Below, piece by piece: positions 20,486 through 31,490 of a stretch of 64,000 bases of DNA. Where the stretch lies: assembly GCA_023014485.1 (NCBI GenBank), contig JAJOZX010012048.1:17501-81500 (forward strand), read 5' to 3'. Both the position numbers and the translations under genes were made by a program. A model generated the notes under the pieces. It had not been told where the DNA came from. It worked only from the letters and a program-made list of their open reading frames with translations, and ran no database searches. Every line of letters starts with the position of its first letter. Positions within the stretch are counted from its first letter, which is position 1. The stretch comes from Bathynomus jamesi. Its lineage: Eukaryota; Arthropoda; Malacostraca; Isopoda; Cirolanidae.

Positions 20486-23261
20486 CAGGGTTGGCCAAAT
20501 TTTGGGTGTTTTAGAAAAACCCAACCCACGTGTGTTTTTTCAGGTTTTTTCACAAAAACCCAGAAAAAAACCAGCCCAGTTGGTTTTCATGGGTTCTTTC
20601 ATAATGTTGTTGAAAAATCGTAAATACAGTATATACATCTTTACGATCTTGTATTCCTGCTTCCACTTTGCCTAAAATTAAAGGATAATACAAAGAATCA
20701 CCATTAACAGCCATCAAAATAGATAACAAAATCAAAATTATGACTGGTTTTACCTTGTCTGAATACCCATTAGGCCATTACCCTTCCCAAAAATACAAAG
20801 CAGACCAGGAATAAACTTGGCAAGCAAGTTAGCAACCCATTTGAAACAAATATTTCCAAGTACAGTACTCAATTTGCTAGACAGCCTTGAACCAAACGCA
20901 TATGGAACACGTATGTAATGAGTATGCTGTATGCAATACGCACATTTGGAGTCTATCTCAGTCCTCACTCCTCAGACTCTCAGAGTTGCTAAGTGTCACT
21001 ATTGTGTCTGACTCTGACCGGTAGTGTTGGTTGTGTTTGCTTCTGGAGAAAGAAACTAAATTGTGTTTACAATGCAGTTTTCAAAATCAATGTAACTAGT
21101 TTACTTCTATCATATTTTTCCTCACACAGAAATTTAATCACAGAAGTTGTATCCAATATTGTATTAAAATGCCTAGGTTACCAGGTAGTGGTCGCAAGCA
21201 AGCAAGCGAGTGAGTGGCTTGAAGTGTCCTGAATAGAAAACTCGAGCAAAGTAAAGTGTAATCACTGTGGATTAGAGCTGACATCCATGGTAGAACGTAT
21301 AAGAGCACATCTCGGCAACTGTGACAATAGGAATCGTCACGAAGATGATGGATCAAAGGGAGGCTCAAGTCATGCATCAACATCACCTGACCAGAGTCGA
21401 GAGTCTACAGCTTCATCAGTAGATTCTCCACTTCTCTCACCAACGTCACCATCTATATCAAGCATCTTGCAGGCATCACAAAGAACATCTTCAAGATCAG
21501 AATTAGAGGTCATGTCTCCAACTCCAAAAAAAGTTAAACTGGTCCAAAATAAACTTTTTGGTTATGCCTGCAAGACCACAGATTCACAAGGGAAACATAT
21601 TGACCTGCAAGTAGCGAAATTCTTTTATGCTAACAGCATTGCTTTTAGAGCTGCTAAATCAAAGCAATATAAGGAAATGATGAACTCTCTTGAGACCAGG
21701 TTATCACCCTCCATCAAGAAAGGATCTAGCAGGAAAGTTGCTGGATGAAGTTCATTCAACAATTGAAGAGAACATGAAAAATGACTTGAGTGAATCTACA
21801 ATTACACTCCAGGATGGATGGTCATCAGTGCAAAATGATCCCATAATTGCGTCATCAATTCACATTGGAAAAAGTTCCTACCTGCTAACTACTCATGACT
21901 GCGGTACTGAAAAGAAAACAGCGGAGTTCTGTCGTGAAATTGCAACCAAGAGCATTCAGCAAGTAAAAAACACCTATGGAAAGGATGTAAGTAGCTGATA
22001 GTTTTGTATTAAACAATTTGCTAAACATAGGTACATTTAAATAACTAAACAAATAGTTGAGAGTATACTGTATCTCCTATGAGATAAACATTACAAAATG
22101 ACTATATGTAGCCCAAGCAACAACACATTGATATATTAAATTGAAATTGCTCTATTGGCCTAAATGGTCAATACTTCACTACATTTTTCCAATACAATAG
22201 AACAGAAACCCAAATTGTGACTTTGTGTAAATCATTAATTTGTTTTTTCTTTTCCTAGGTATTTGCTTTGTGCACTGATAATGAAAGCAAGATGGTTCGG
22301 ATGAAGGAACTCCTAGCTGAACAGTTCCCTTCAGTTCTTACCTATGGATGCTCCGCTCATTACCTGAATCTTGTTGAGAAGGAGGTGTCTCCAAACACTG
22401 TACTGAAGCACACTGTCCAAGTTCAGAAGTATTTTCGTAACCAACACCAACCTCATGTATGTATTTGGCAGTTTTTTTCTGAGCAACCCATTCCAAATGT
22501 TTATATCGTAGATCATATTTCTTATTTTATATTCCAGGGATGTAGATACCAAAGTTAGGCAAAAAACAATTTCAACTAAAATAAATTTTATGAATTTCAC
22601 ATTCAATATTTTGAATTTGATACCGCAATTTTTAAAATGTGATCAACATCACAAAAAACACATACTTCTGATTCTTGTTCATAACTGATTAGAGTGTAAA
22701 TTAATGATTTTGTATTTTCATTCAATTTTTTAGGCCTGGCTGAAGGAGAAGGGGGATTTTTGCCACAGATTCCCAATGATACTCGTTGGAATTCTCAGCA
22801 AGCATGTGTTGACACGTTTGTAAAGAACTTCTACAAGTACATAGAAATAGTGAATGAGCAATCGGTGGAAGAAAGCATCAACACCATTCTAAACAATGCT
22901 TCACTGTATCGCTCAGCTGTACATCTACAAGGACAACTGGACCTGGTTTCCAAAGCTCTAATGATATGCTACTTGAAAACATATACCTACCAGTATTTCA
23001 ATGTACCAGGCATATTCATTTCAATGCATAGGCTAGTAATTGTTACATGAAAGGTAACTACAAAACAATGGCTTAGTATAGTTTGAATGAATAAATAACA
23101 TTTTTAATAGTGTTCTACATTTCTTCTTTCATCAATAGCTTCAGAGTGATTCAGCGAACCTGTCGACAGCAGTGCAGGTGTGGAATGGTTTGTGCAAAGA
23201 AAAAACTTGGAGCTCTACATAACCACTCAACAAAAGGAAACAACAAGCACTGGCGCCATTC
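20486..23261 (+). mobile_element. 5' portion of an intron-containing hAT transposon
   Basis: A probable hAT terminus CAGGGTTGGCCAAA lies at 20486. The transposase gene follows from about 21169 to 23261, where the sequence switches abruptly into the inverted right arm of IR1. The 3' part, including dimerisation domain and right terminus, is missing. The fusion point is therefore both the IR1 inner border and the truncation point of this element. Confidence 0.7.
21169..23261 (+). pseudogene. hAT transposase with BED zinc finger, truncated
   Basis: The start MPRLPGSGRK at 21169 leads, after a frame change and an in-frame TGA (21230), to KVKCNHCGLELTSMVERIRA with HLGNC, a BED-type zinc finger. 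A Ser-rich linker and the RNase-H-like core follow, with a frameshift near 21700: TLQDGWSSVQNDPIIASSIH is the DUF659-type catalytic start, CTDNESKMVRM the next block and NDTRWNSQQACVDTF the one after. GT-AG introns are visible at 21987-22258 (GTAAGT...CCTAG) and 22457-22733 (GTATGT...TTTAG); another acceptor is at 23131-23138. The last exon (LQSDSANLSTAVQVWNGL) stops at the IR1 junction. Confidence 0.82.
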
Positions 23262-23909
23262 TTCTAACTGTAGCTTCAGCAAAGAAAAAAGGACCATAAA
23301 CCTTAGATTTTGTTAAACCCATCCAGACATTAACTTTAGGCGTCTCTTTCCCAATTTTGGACGAAATCATTCGGTCTTTCATCTGCCCAAGAGAATGTTG
23401 TCCATTAAATTATCACTCCAGATTTGTTCGAGATCAGCACACACAGCACTTTGTAGAGGGAAATCTTCCTCATGTAAATCATGTAAAACCTGCAAATGAT
23501 AGCTTTTCTTCTGCAAATTAACTTTCAGAATTTTGTGCACAGATGACGTCGGGAGGCCGAGTCTGTGTGATGCAGCACGAACGGACGTACGTGGCTCCTC
23601 AGTGATAATTCCGCGTACTGCATTCACGGTAAGATCTGACATACACGGTCGTCCTGATCTTGCTTCATCATTTACAGATCCCGTTCGTTTAAATTTGTTC
23701 ACCAATTTTCGTATTGTCTTGTCTATTGGCCCCGGCTTATGAAATCTCCTTCTAAACTTCTCTCTGATGTCATTGTATTTCTTTCCCTCGATTCGCCAAA
23801 TTACTATTGCCACACGCTCTTCTGTATTCATTCTAAGGGCTTCTGAAAAGAAAAATAGAAAAAAAATAATTATTTCACAAAAATAGATCCTGACTTTATG
23901 TACACCCTG
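23262..23909 (-). pseudogene. Mariner B, right-arm copy, cut by the IR1 border
   Basis: The terminus CAGGGTGTACATAAAGTCAG begins at 23909 with TA at 23910-23911. The frame MNTEERVAIVIWRIEGKKYN from about 23833 is better preserved than in the left copy: no frameshift through the helix-turn-helix (KTIRKLVNKFKRTGSVNDEA) to LEQIWSDNLMDNILL. There a 64-bp deletion removes the first catalytic Asp block. It stops at 23262 opposite position 7332 of the left copy and is fused to the hAT exon. Confidence 0.88.
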
Positions 23910-24628
23910 TATTACGTACAACGAATGGTCTCATCACACATTTGCTGTTTTTTGACGGACGGTGGCATCAATTTATGCCGTATTTTGCCTGACAATTATG
24001 CTTTCTGAGAACAGAAATTCATAAGGCAAGTTTAGTGACAGATTTTAATATAATTTTAGATACCTGAAATTGTTTTTACTGTACAAAATATTCTTCTCGT
24101 ATTTAGTTAGTCATTGTTAAGAATGACAATGGTGTCAGTGACGTAACTAGGTATACGCATTATACGCATGTGCGTATATTTAAAAAAAATCGCGACCGGT
24201 TTCCGGATAACACCTTTTCACTTATATTATTGTACTGAGAATTTCTAAGTCTCAATTTTACCATTTCATACGAACATGCATACTTTAATAAGCAAAACAT
24301 TCTCACAATAACGGTTGGTGCGTACCTTATCCCAAGACAGTTCTTATTACAGCATTAATAGCAATATTTGAGAACGTGAAATATTGTGATTAACTTTGTG
24401 ATCTTCATATTGGTATTAAATATTGCATATTGGTTTTTATATACAGTAACTGGTAATTATACAATACCCAAAAGTGTACGAGTCAACTTTTAATATTTAT
24501 TTTAGAATTATTATTAAAATTTCAAATTAAATCTTGTATTTTGTTTCATTTGTGTATTTATTTATTTTATTATTTATTCATTTGTTTATAAATAACTAGT
24601 CTTAATACACTTTCCTGTGATGTTTCAT
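23910..24628 (+). repeat. Repeat X, right IR1 copy
   Basis: Inverse of 5916-6628 with scattered differences (for example ACAATGG for ATAATGG near 24126). No coding content. Confidence 0.75.
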
Positions 24629-25715
24629 TTATTTTCGATTTTCCACAACCTCGTGCGTATAGTTTTTGAATGTTTGGCTACCCCCATGCAATCTAATGCG
24701 AGTACGTAAGCTCTTGTACACATTTGCAATAGTGTCTGTAGTAATGTTGCTGCATAGAGTACCGATATTCCTTAATTGTTCAAGTGTTCTTGGATGATTT
24801 TCATACACTATTCTTCAGGTAACCCCACAAAAAGAAGTCGAGTGAAGTCAATCCGAGGAACGTCGTTGTGCCATTCAATCAAACCTCTTCTACCCATCCA
24901 CCTATGACGTATGTTCTCGTTCAACCAATTCCGAACATTTGTAGCGAAGTGTGGTGGAGCACCATCATGCTGAAAGTAGAAGTTTATTCGTTTCAGCAAG
25001 CTTAAATTATCAAGATATGGATCTATTGTGTCCTGTAGCAGAGTCAAATAAGAGTTTTCAGTCACATTCCCATCGATGAATATTGGTCCTATTTCTTTGA
25101 AATCATGAATGCCTCACCAGACGTTTAGCTTATGATTTGTTTGGAAATGTCCTTCAATTGCATGACGGGATTTTCATCTTCCCAATACACACAGTTATGT
25201 CGTTTGACGTTTCCATTAAGGTGGAACGAAGCTTCATCACTGAAGAAAATGGATTGTGGTAAGGTAGGCTTTGTGGCACGTGTTGTTTGAAACCATTCGC
25301 AGAATTAGAGTATTCTGTCGCAATCGTTTCCGTGCAGTTCCCGAACAAAGGTGACTTTGTATGGATGAAAATAGGTTCCTGTTAAGTATTCCAAGAACTT
25401 TGATGCGAAATGTTCCATTCTTGCGCAACTTTCCTACTTGAACGTTTTAGACTCTCCATTACTCTTGCTAGTACACTTTCTGACATTTCCCCCACTTGTG
25501 TTTGATTGCAGCCAACCACTTCTCTTTCTGTCTTCTACGCTTCCCGTTTCTTCTATTTTTAAGGAGACGTCCGACAGTTCGCTGAACAGGTTGTTGTTCT
25601 TCTGGATGTCTGTCGTGAAGTCTGCAGCCGCCATCCTGACTGAGACCCTCAACACGTAGGAGAACTAATTCCACCTTTTCTTGGGGAATGTACACTGCTG
25701 TATGTGTTCTGCCAT
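24629..25715 (-). pseudogene. Mariner A transposase relic, right-arm copy
   Basis: Start codon at 25715. It has the same domains as the left copy at 4822-5915: SDEASFHLNGN-equivalent near 25240, QHDGAPPHFATNVRNWLNE near 24920-24980, and the shifted C-terminal piece to a TAA at 24629-24631. The copies differ by private changes, such as a frame shift around FTTDIQKNNNLFSELSD near 25600 and loss of the frame RRSSDWLHSTSF. Those show decay after the inverted duplication. Confidence 0.84.
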
Positions 25716-26817
25716 TTGTAAATTTTAAGGCCTTGACACTGTAAACAAAACAGAAAACTTGGAGTTAAGTTAATACTACATAGAATATATTCTAGCAATA
25801 CCCCAAAGAGGCAGAACTTTTGTCCTAAAGTATTACAAAGTAATTCATTAAAACTAAAACACATGTTCAAATTGAAATCTTGTTTTGGGAAACGGCAGAG
25901 GCCTTTTCCTCACGATTGAAACTCGTTTCCACATTAACGACTGCGTTATTCTACTTGCAAAAAAAAGAAAGGGTCCCAAAATAACACAACAATTTGAACA
26001 TCTGTTTCAGTTCTAATGTATTACTTTCGTAAATTTAATTTAAAATAAATAAATTTTCCTATAAGACCAGAGTTATAATGTTATAATGTTTCAGACCAAC
26101 AAAGACCCTAGGATCCACTCATCATGGCTGGTCTACCTAACTGTGTTCGTAATTGTGTATGTCCTCCGTGGTGGCGGAGGGGACCTACAATTTTACGTGG
26201 GTTCCGAACCACAAGAACATAAGAAATTTATGTAACAACTTCCTGTACATTGGCAACGACCAATTTAGCAAAACTAAGTAATTATCGATTTAAAACTAAA
26301 GATAGAATCTCTGGATCCAGAGGATCAAGTCATAATAGACTACTATCCACAAATATGTTACACTCTATATCTATTTATAACCGACACGCAATATATCAGA
26401 TCCAAAGAATCCAGTCAATTCATTACGGTATCCATCAATACTAGTACCTTGTCACGAAAAATAAGTCACGGTCCATATCGATTGTGGACGAAGTCAAAAT
26501 TTACAACCATATACATTACAATATATACACTTAGGAGGAAAAATGTAGGTGTGGCTGTAAAGACTGTACAGTAATGTAGAAATGTGTGTGCACCCATCTT
26601 GGGTCTCCCATTTAAAGGTGTTTGTGGGGCAAGTGAAGATAATGAGTTTTTCAATACCTCACAGTACTATGGGGGGCACCGCTCAGCAGAGGAATCTCTT
26701 TAAATGGGGTGTAAGGACAGAGAGTATCCCCTAACCCAAGACGCTGCCTCCCTATATCCCACAACACTTGTGTTGAGCTGTGGGATCTATCCCCACAAAG
26801 CCTTAATTTCACTACCT
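25716..26817. other. Non-coding arm DNA
   Basis: Inverse of 3540-4821 without the small hAT. It contains the empty hAT target (single GGTTAGGG, on the minus strand, near 26734). No genes. Confidence 0.6.
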
Positions 26818-27010
26818 TAAACTATACCCAATCTATCAACATATGCGTCTAATCGATTTTTAAACATGTTTATAGACGTGCTACTAATTACTTCTACCGG
26901 CAAACTATCCAGCTATTTACTATTCTATGCGTAAAAAAGTTTTTGGCAACTGCTGTCTCGAACCTTCTACTTGTCAACTTACACCCGTTATTTCTAGTCC
27001 TATTATATTA
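26818..27010 (-). pseudogene. LINE C-terminal fragment, right-arm copy
   Basis: Inverse of 3346-3537: FFTHRIVNSW is broken by one substitution (CTGGAT for CTGGAA gives D instead of N), then SLPVEVISSTSINMFKNRLD and a stop. Same LINE tail motif as the left arm. Confidence 0.7.
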
Positions 27011-27083
27011 AGATATTTCGAAAAAGCTATCTCTATCTACCCTGTGTGTGTATATATTACATATATATATATATATATATATG

Positions 27084-27557
27084 TATGAAAATTATTTCAC
27101 GAAAGTAACACGTGAAAAATATTTATGATGCTAAATCTTTGGTAAACTTGTATGCTACTTTATTAACTTTTAATCTTCATTGTATTTTATATATATATCG
27201 AAACTTGACTCTAAAAGGCAAAGTGTTAAAACCCGGGCAGATTTCCAGTATAAATTTGTATTTTTATAATTCATTTGATCTTGTGCTAAAAATCGATATT
27301 TTTTCTTACAAATCTGTATGCCTCTTTGTTAATCCTCTAATTTTTAATTTTTAATTTTTATTTTTACTTCTCCGTTTATTGCATATATATATATATGTTT
27401 GTGTGTATGTATGTTATTTATTTATTTTTTTTCTTTCTGTAACCTATATATAGGCCGTAACCTTTTATATACTTCAGTGTTCCTGAGGATGTCATTAGAC
27501 GAAAGCGCTTGAGCACCTTTTTGTGTTTCCTTTCCTTCGTGGTTTTATTCATCATAT
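27084..27557 (+). mobile_element. Penelope-like terminal repeat (PLE1 family), solo-like copy
   Basis: It begins GAAAATTATTTCACGAAAGT, as PLE1 does at 17573, and ends CCTTCGTGGTTTTATTCATC before a (TA)n run. It contains a hammerhead ribozyme and only untranslatable AT-rich sequence in between. It sits in the (TA)n that flanks the LINE C-terminal fragment and is absent from the left arm. Confidence 0.78.
27477..27516 (+). ncRNA. Hammerhead ribozyme, type AGCGCU
   Basis: Same 40 bases as 19636-19675: GTGTTC / CTGAGGA / TGTC-ATTA-GACG / GAA / AGCGCT / T / GAGCAC. All core positions are kept although the surrounding element has diverged. Confidence 0.85.
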
Positions 27558-27599
27558 ATATATATATATGCTGCAAACCCACAAGGAAAAAGAAAAACG

Positions 27600-27645
27600 A
27601 TTCCAAGGCCTTTCGTGTATTCAAAGCTACACCTCGTCAGGGAAT
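27600..27645 (-). ncRNA. Hammerhead ribozyme, type AGGCCU (PLE2 left)
   Basis: Minus strand: ATTCC (helix I), CTGACGA core, GTGTA...TACAC (helix II with an eight-base loop), GAA, AGGCCT (self-complementary helix III), T, GGAAT (pairs with ATTCC). All core positions fit. Confidence 0.85.
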
Positions 27646-27656
27646 GAAGATAATGA

Positions 27657-29016
27657 ATGAAGGCTATTGTTAGCTCAGTGGGCTCCGTAACCTATAAGCT
27701 ATCAAAATGGTTAGTTAGTTTATTAACGCCGCTAGTTGGCTCTATTTCTGAGTCACATATTGTAAATAGCATGGATCTTATTGACAAACTGAAATTCCCT
27801 AATGACCCTAATTTCAAATTGGTAAGCTTCGATGTATGCTCGCTATTCACAAAAGTCCCTGTTGATGACCTACTTGATTTTTTAAAATAAGATCTCTGAA
27901 TATTCTTTCCCTGTTCAACACAACACTCTTATTGAGTTAATTAAGCTTTGTGTCAAAGATTGTAAATTTCAGTTTGAAAATAAGTTTTATGCTATGTCGT
28001 TTGGATTGGCTATGGGAAATCCCCTTTCACCTGTACTAGCTAATTTATATATGGAATTTTTTGAAAGTAGAATTTTGCCTACGATTGTTAATTTTAACCT
28101 GGTTTGGTACAGGTATATAGATGATATTTTATGCCTTTGGCCTAATAATTTGGATGTGGACTTATTTCTTGGTAGGCTCAACAATTTAGTCCCATCTATT
28201 AAGTTTACAGTTGAAAAAGAAAATGATGGAAGCCTATCTTTTCTTGATCTAAAAATTTGGAGATGCTCTAATCAGTTCAAATATGAAGTCTACCGTAAGC
28301 CTACTAATAATAACTCTTATGTGCATTTTTATTCTGACCATCATCCTTCGATTAAATCCTCTATTTTCTCTGCTATGTTTCTTCGAGCATTGAAAGCTGT
28401 CAGTCCTGAATTTTTAGATTCCGAGTTATGCAATATCATGAATATTGGTACTAAATTATGTTATCCTATTTCATTTTTAGATAACTATCTTAAGAAAGCC
28501 AAGAATAGGTATTATAATAATGTAATTGTAAAGGAATTTCAGCGTAAAAATATCCTTAGCCTACCTTACCATGTTAATTTTCAATACCTTCCAACTGTAC
28601 TTAAAGCAATTGGCATTAATGTAATCTTTAAGTATAATAATACTGTTAAATCACGCCTAATAAAGAATAGCCCTGATAATGTTGTTGGTTGTGTGTATTC
28701 GATCGGATGTACACAATGTAACTCAGTATATATAGGCCAAACCGGTAAAACGTTAGATATTAGGGTAAAACAGCATAAATATGCGTGTAGAACAGTTAAT
28801 ACTTCCAATGCTTTATTTAACCATATGTATAGATGTAACCATAGCATCAAGTGGGATAGTTCTAAAGCGCTTGTTAAAAACAGAGATATAATAGAAAGAA
28901 ATATTCTAGAATGTGCATTTATTCATTTTAAAAACACTTTCAATAACAGTGCGGGGACGTATAAAATTGACGATATCATGTTAAAATTTCTTTTGCCTCT
29001 CATTAACCCTTGTTAA
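27657..29016 (+). pseudogene. Penelope-like reverse transcriptase with GIY-YIG endonuclease
   Basis: The first open stretch (27657-27890) covers FKLVSFDVCSLFTKVPVDDL, the catalytic Asp of motif A. One base indel in a T/A run near 27880-27890 shifts to the second, which is open to 29016 (PLINPC then TAA). The second has AMSFGLAMGNPLSPVLANLY (28000-28060), the RYIDDIL active site (about 28109-28130), FLDLKIW, and EVYRKPTNNNSYVHFYSDHH in the thumb. It ends in CVYSIGCTQCNSVYIGQTGK with TLDIRVKQHK (28690-28780), the GIY-YIG nuclease with its Zn-type cysteines. Fingers upstream of about 27657 are missing. Only one frameshift separates it from an intact C-terminal two thirds, so it is a recent copy. 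Confidence 0.92.
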
Positions 29017-29083
29017 GTATGTGCTAATTGTTTTGTTTTTCCTGTACGTTGTATATATTTATGGGCATCTCGCCTTTATCTTC

Positions 29084-29129
29084 ATTCCCTGACGAGGTGT
29101 AGCTTTGAATACACGAAAGGCCTTGGAAT
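29084..29129 (+). ncRNA. Hammerhead ribozyme, type AGGCCU (PLE2 right)
   Basis: Plus strand copy of the ribozyme at 27600-27645: ATTCC, CTGACGA, GTGTA/TACAC helix II, GAA, AGGCCT, T, GGAAT. Confidence 0.85.
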
Positions 29130-29196
29130 CGTTTTTCTTTTTCCTTGTGGGTTTGCAGCATTCATTCATTTCACCTGTTTTATTGTGAAATTCATC

Positions 29197-29198
<2 letters not shown>

Positions 29199-29254
<56 letters not shown>
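29199..29254. repeat. (TA)n microsatellite
   Basis: Right-arm partner of the TA run at 1820-1887. Confidence 0.95.
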
Positions 29255-29259
<5 letters not shown>

Positions 29260-29423
29260 AACTGAAAGTGAGAGTTTTAGTAGAAATGTACCGCTAATTA
29301 ATTTGAAAAATTAATTAGTTAATTAAATTTAAAATCACAATTGCATCTTAGGAAAAAAACGCTCTTATATCCACCGAGTTCGAGACTGCCCGGGGTATAT
29401 GCCTCCAGGCTACAGAATTTCCA

Positions 29424-29427
<4 letters not shown>

Positions 29428-29506
<79 letters not shown>

Positions 29507-29520
29507 TTCTCTCTCTCTTC
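29428..29520. repeat. (TC)n microsatellite
   Basis: A CT run with three TT interruptions. The left arm has a much shorter run at 1620-1652, showing length change since duplication. The Leu-Ser and Arg-Glu frames across it are artefacts. Confidence 0.95.
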
Positions 29521-29584
29521 TAACGGTTGCTATTAGTGATTTCGAATAATTACATTTTATATATCTTAATTTCATACAATTTAA

Positions 29585-30110
29585 TCATGTCATTAAATTT
29601 CTTATTAAAAACCAATACACGACGCTCGCCTCATCTACTTGGAAAAAAGTTTTCACTAGAAAAACTTTACTTATTTTGGGAGGATCTAAAGGCTGAACAG
29701 GAGCGATAATACCGGAAACAGATATAAGATTGTGGTCAAAGGATTCCAACGGAGAAAAAAGTTTCACAGAGTAAGAAGGATGAGGAGTGAGAAATAAATC
29801 CAGAATGCTGGCCTATCTCCAAGGCGATCGAGGATACGAGTAGGGTGCTGTACAATCTGTTCTAGGCCAGAGGTGGTGGTGGTGAACATTGAAGTTTCCT
29901 AAAATTAAAATTTCGGCGAAATTAGAGTGGGATAGAATGTACTCCACTTCGGAACAGAGTTCGTCAAAGTTTTGGATAGTCAGTAGATTTAGGAGAAAGA
30001 TGGACAGCGCAGATGTATTTACTTTGAGATTGACAATTAAGCCGTTCGGGAATACGAGAGCAAGTTAGGTCGTTGCGTAGATATACGCAACATTCACCTT
30101 TGGAATGAAA
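29585..30110 (-). pseudogene. LINE endonuclease fragment, right-arm copy
   Basis: Inverse of 1020-1556, with SFDHNLISVSG at about 29711-29743 identical to the left copy and a frame through the NFNVHH block near 29870-29890. Inactive. Confidence 0.75.
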
Positions 30111-30158
30111 TTAACCCAACAGCTTCTGGGCTTTCTTTTCCACCTCTACGCACTGTTT

Positions 30159-30159
<1 letters not shown>

Positions 30160-30212
<53 letters not shown>

Positions 30213-31004
30213 ACAAGGAGTTACAAGGAAAAGAAGTACCTCAAAAGGCCTTGCGGCCCATACCGAGGAGGTACCAATGGCAACGGGTGCCAGGGAAAAT
30301 TTTGTCTTTCAAACTATGCTAGCAGTAGTAGAAAACTGGATAGAAAAGTAGAAGGCTCTCTCCCCACCCTCCGCTCCCTCCCTGCCAGAGGCAGGTACGG
30401 AAAAAGGTTGAAGAAAATACCTTGACCTGGAAAAGTAGCCAAGGAAATTTTACAGGAAAGTGGAGAATATATAAATAGCTCTATATTTAGCTTGCTCACA
30501 GAGACACCGAGCAAGCGAACTCCTGCAGAGTTTTCTGAGGTTTTAATCTTAAACTATGAGTGTGTTCTGTACTTTGTCTAGCCTATTTTTAAACAGATTT
30601 ACACTTTGACTGGAAACATCCTCTGAGGGAAGTTGGTTCCAGATATCAACTATTTTACAGGAAAAGAAATTTCCGCAGACTGAGGTCCTAAATGTCTTTA
30701 CACACTCAAATAGTGTGCAAGATTTCGTCTAACCTTTTCTTGAACTGATCCACAGAGGAACTGTTCACAACTTCCGAAGGTAACCTGTTCCATGTGTCAC
30801 AGATCTTATACGTAACGTAATTCCCACACACACTAGTCCTAAACCGTTTCAATCCAACTTCCAACCATTGTTGCGAGTTGGGTTATCATTTAAACTAAAC
30901 ATACTTCTAAAATCGACATCGTTGAACCCTCGTAAGAGCTTGAAAACCTCGATCAGTTGACCGCGCAGCCTCCGAGTTTCAAGCGAAAACAAGTTCAGAG
31001 AGAG

Positions 31005-31060
<56 letters not shown>
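30160..31060 (-). pseudogene. GA-flanked extra segment with a LINE C-terminal fragment
   Basis: The left arm has only a (TC)n run here. The right arm has two GA runs (30161-30210 and 30995-31060) enclosing about 800 bp. On the minus strand, 30992-30700 encodes a CR1-like LINE tail: LRGQLIEVFKLLRGFNDVDF, then a frameshift, then RTSVCGNYVTYKICDTWNRL and PSEVVNSSSVDQFKKRLDEI. The order R-x-x-x-W-N-x-L-P-x-V-V ... F-K-x-R-L-D is the LINE C-terminus again, but from a different family than 26818-27010. Either it inserted in the right arm or was deleted from the left by GA-GA recombination. Confidence 0.65.
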
Positions 31061-31061
<1 letters not shown>

Positions 31062-31490
31062 AAATTTATTTTCAAATTACGACAAGCTACTAAGTTAGCA
31101 TTTCAGTGAACAGAAATTCATAAGATGGAGTTATTTATCTCTCGCGACTGTTTAAATAAAGAAATAACGACAGTTTGTTTTGTTTACTAACCTTCACTAA
31201 TGGAAATTCAACATGTAGAACACTTAATTTCAGTAATTAACCCGGGAATTAAACAGAAATAAAGTCAGCATCTTTTTAACAATAACGTGTAAGAGAAAAA
31301 CTTAAAAGTTGAAGTTATTCCTTTTGGAAATAAAGAAAAAATCACATTGAAATCGTTAAAAAATAATAATTATCAGAGCTATAAAATATATATTTTTAAT
31401 GTTATTTAATTTTACTAAAGTAAATGACATTTGAGTCTCAAACATCATTCAAATTGGGTAATAAACGAACAGTAATAGCTGGCCCCTATC
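31061..31490. other. Outer IR1 arm, non-coding
   Basis: Inverse of about 490-933. AT-rich, no gene. It ends with CCCCTATC (31483-31490), the target duplicated by the next hAT. Confidence 0.6.

Larger units (their letters stand above)
27572..29170 (+). mobile_element. Nearly complete 5'-truncated Penelope-like element (PLE2)
   Basis: It starts with an inverted partial terminal repeat (TGCTGCAAACCCACAAGG at 27570) and ends with the same repeat in forward sense (CCTTGTGGGTTTGCAGCATT near 29142-29161). Each repeat has a hammerhead ribozyme of a second type. One gene lies between. Both edges meet (TA)n (27555-27569 and 29199-29254). It is younger than IR1, as the left arm lacks it. Confidence 0.9.

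Noticed and set aside
29341..29575. Leu-Ser and Arg-Glu repeat proteins
   Set aside because: Direct translation of the (TC)n microsatellite.
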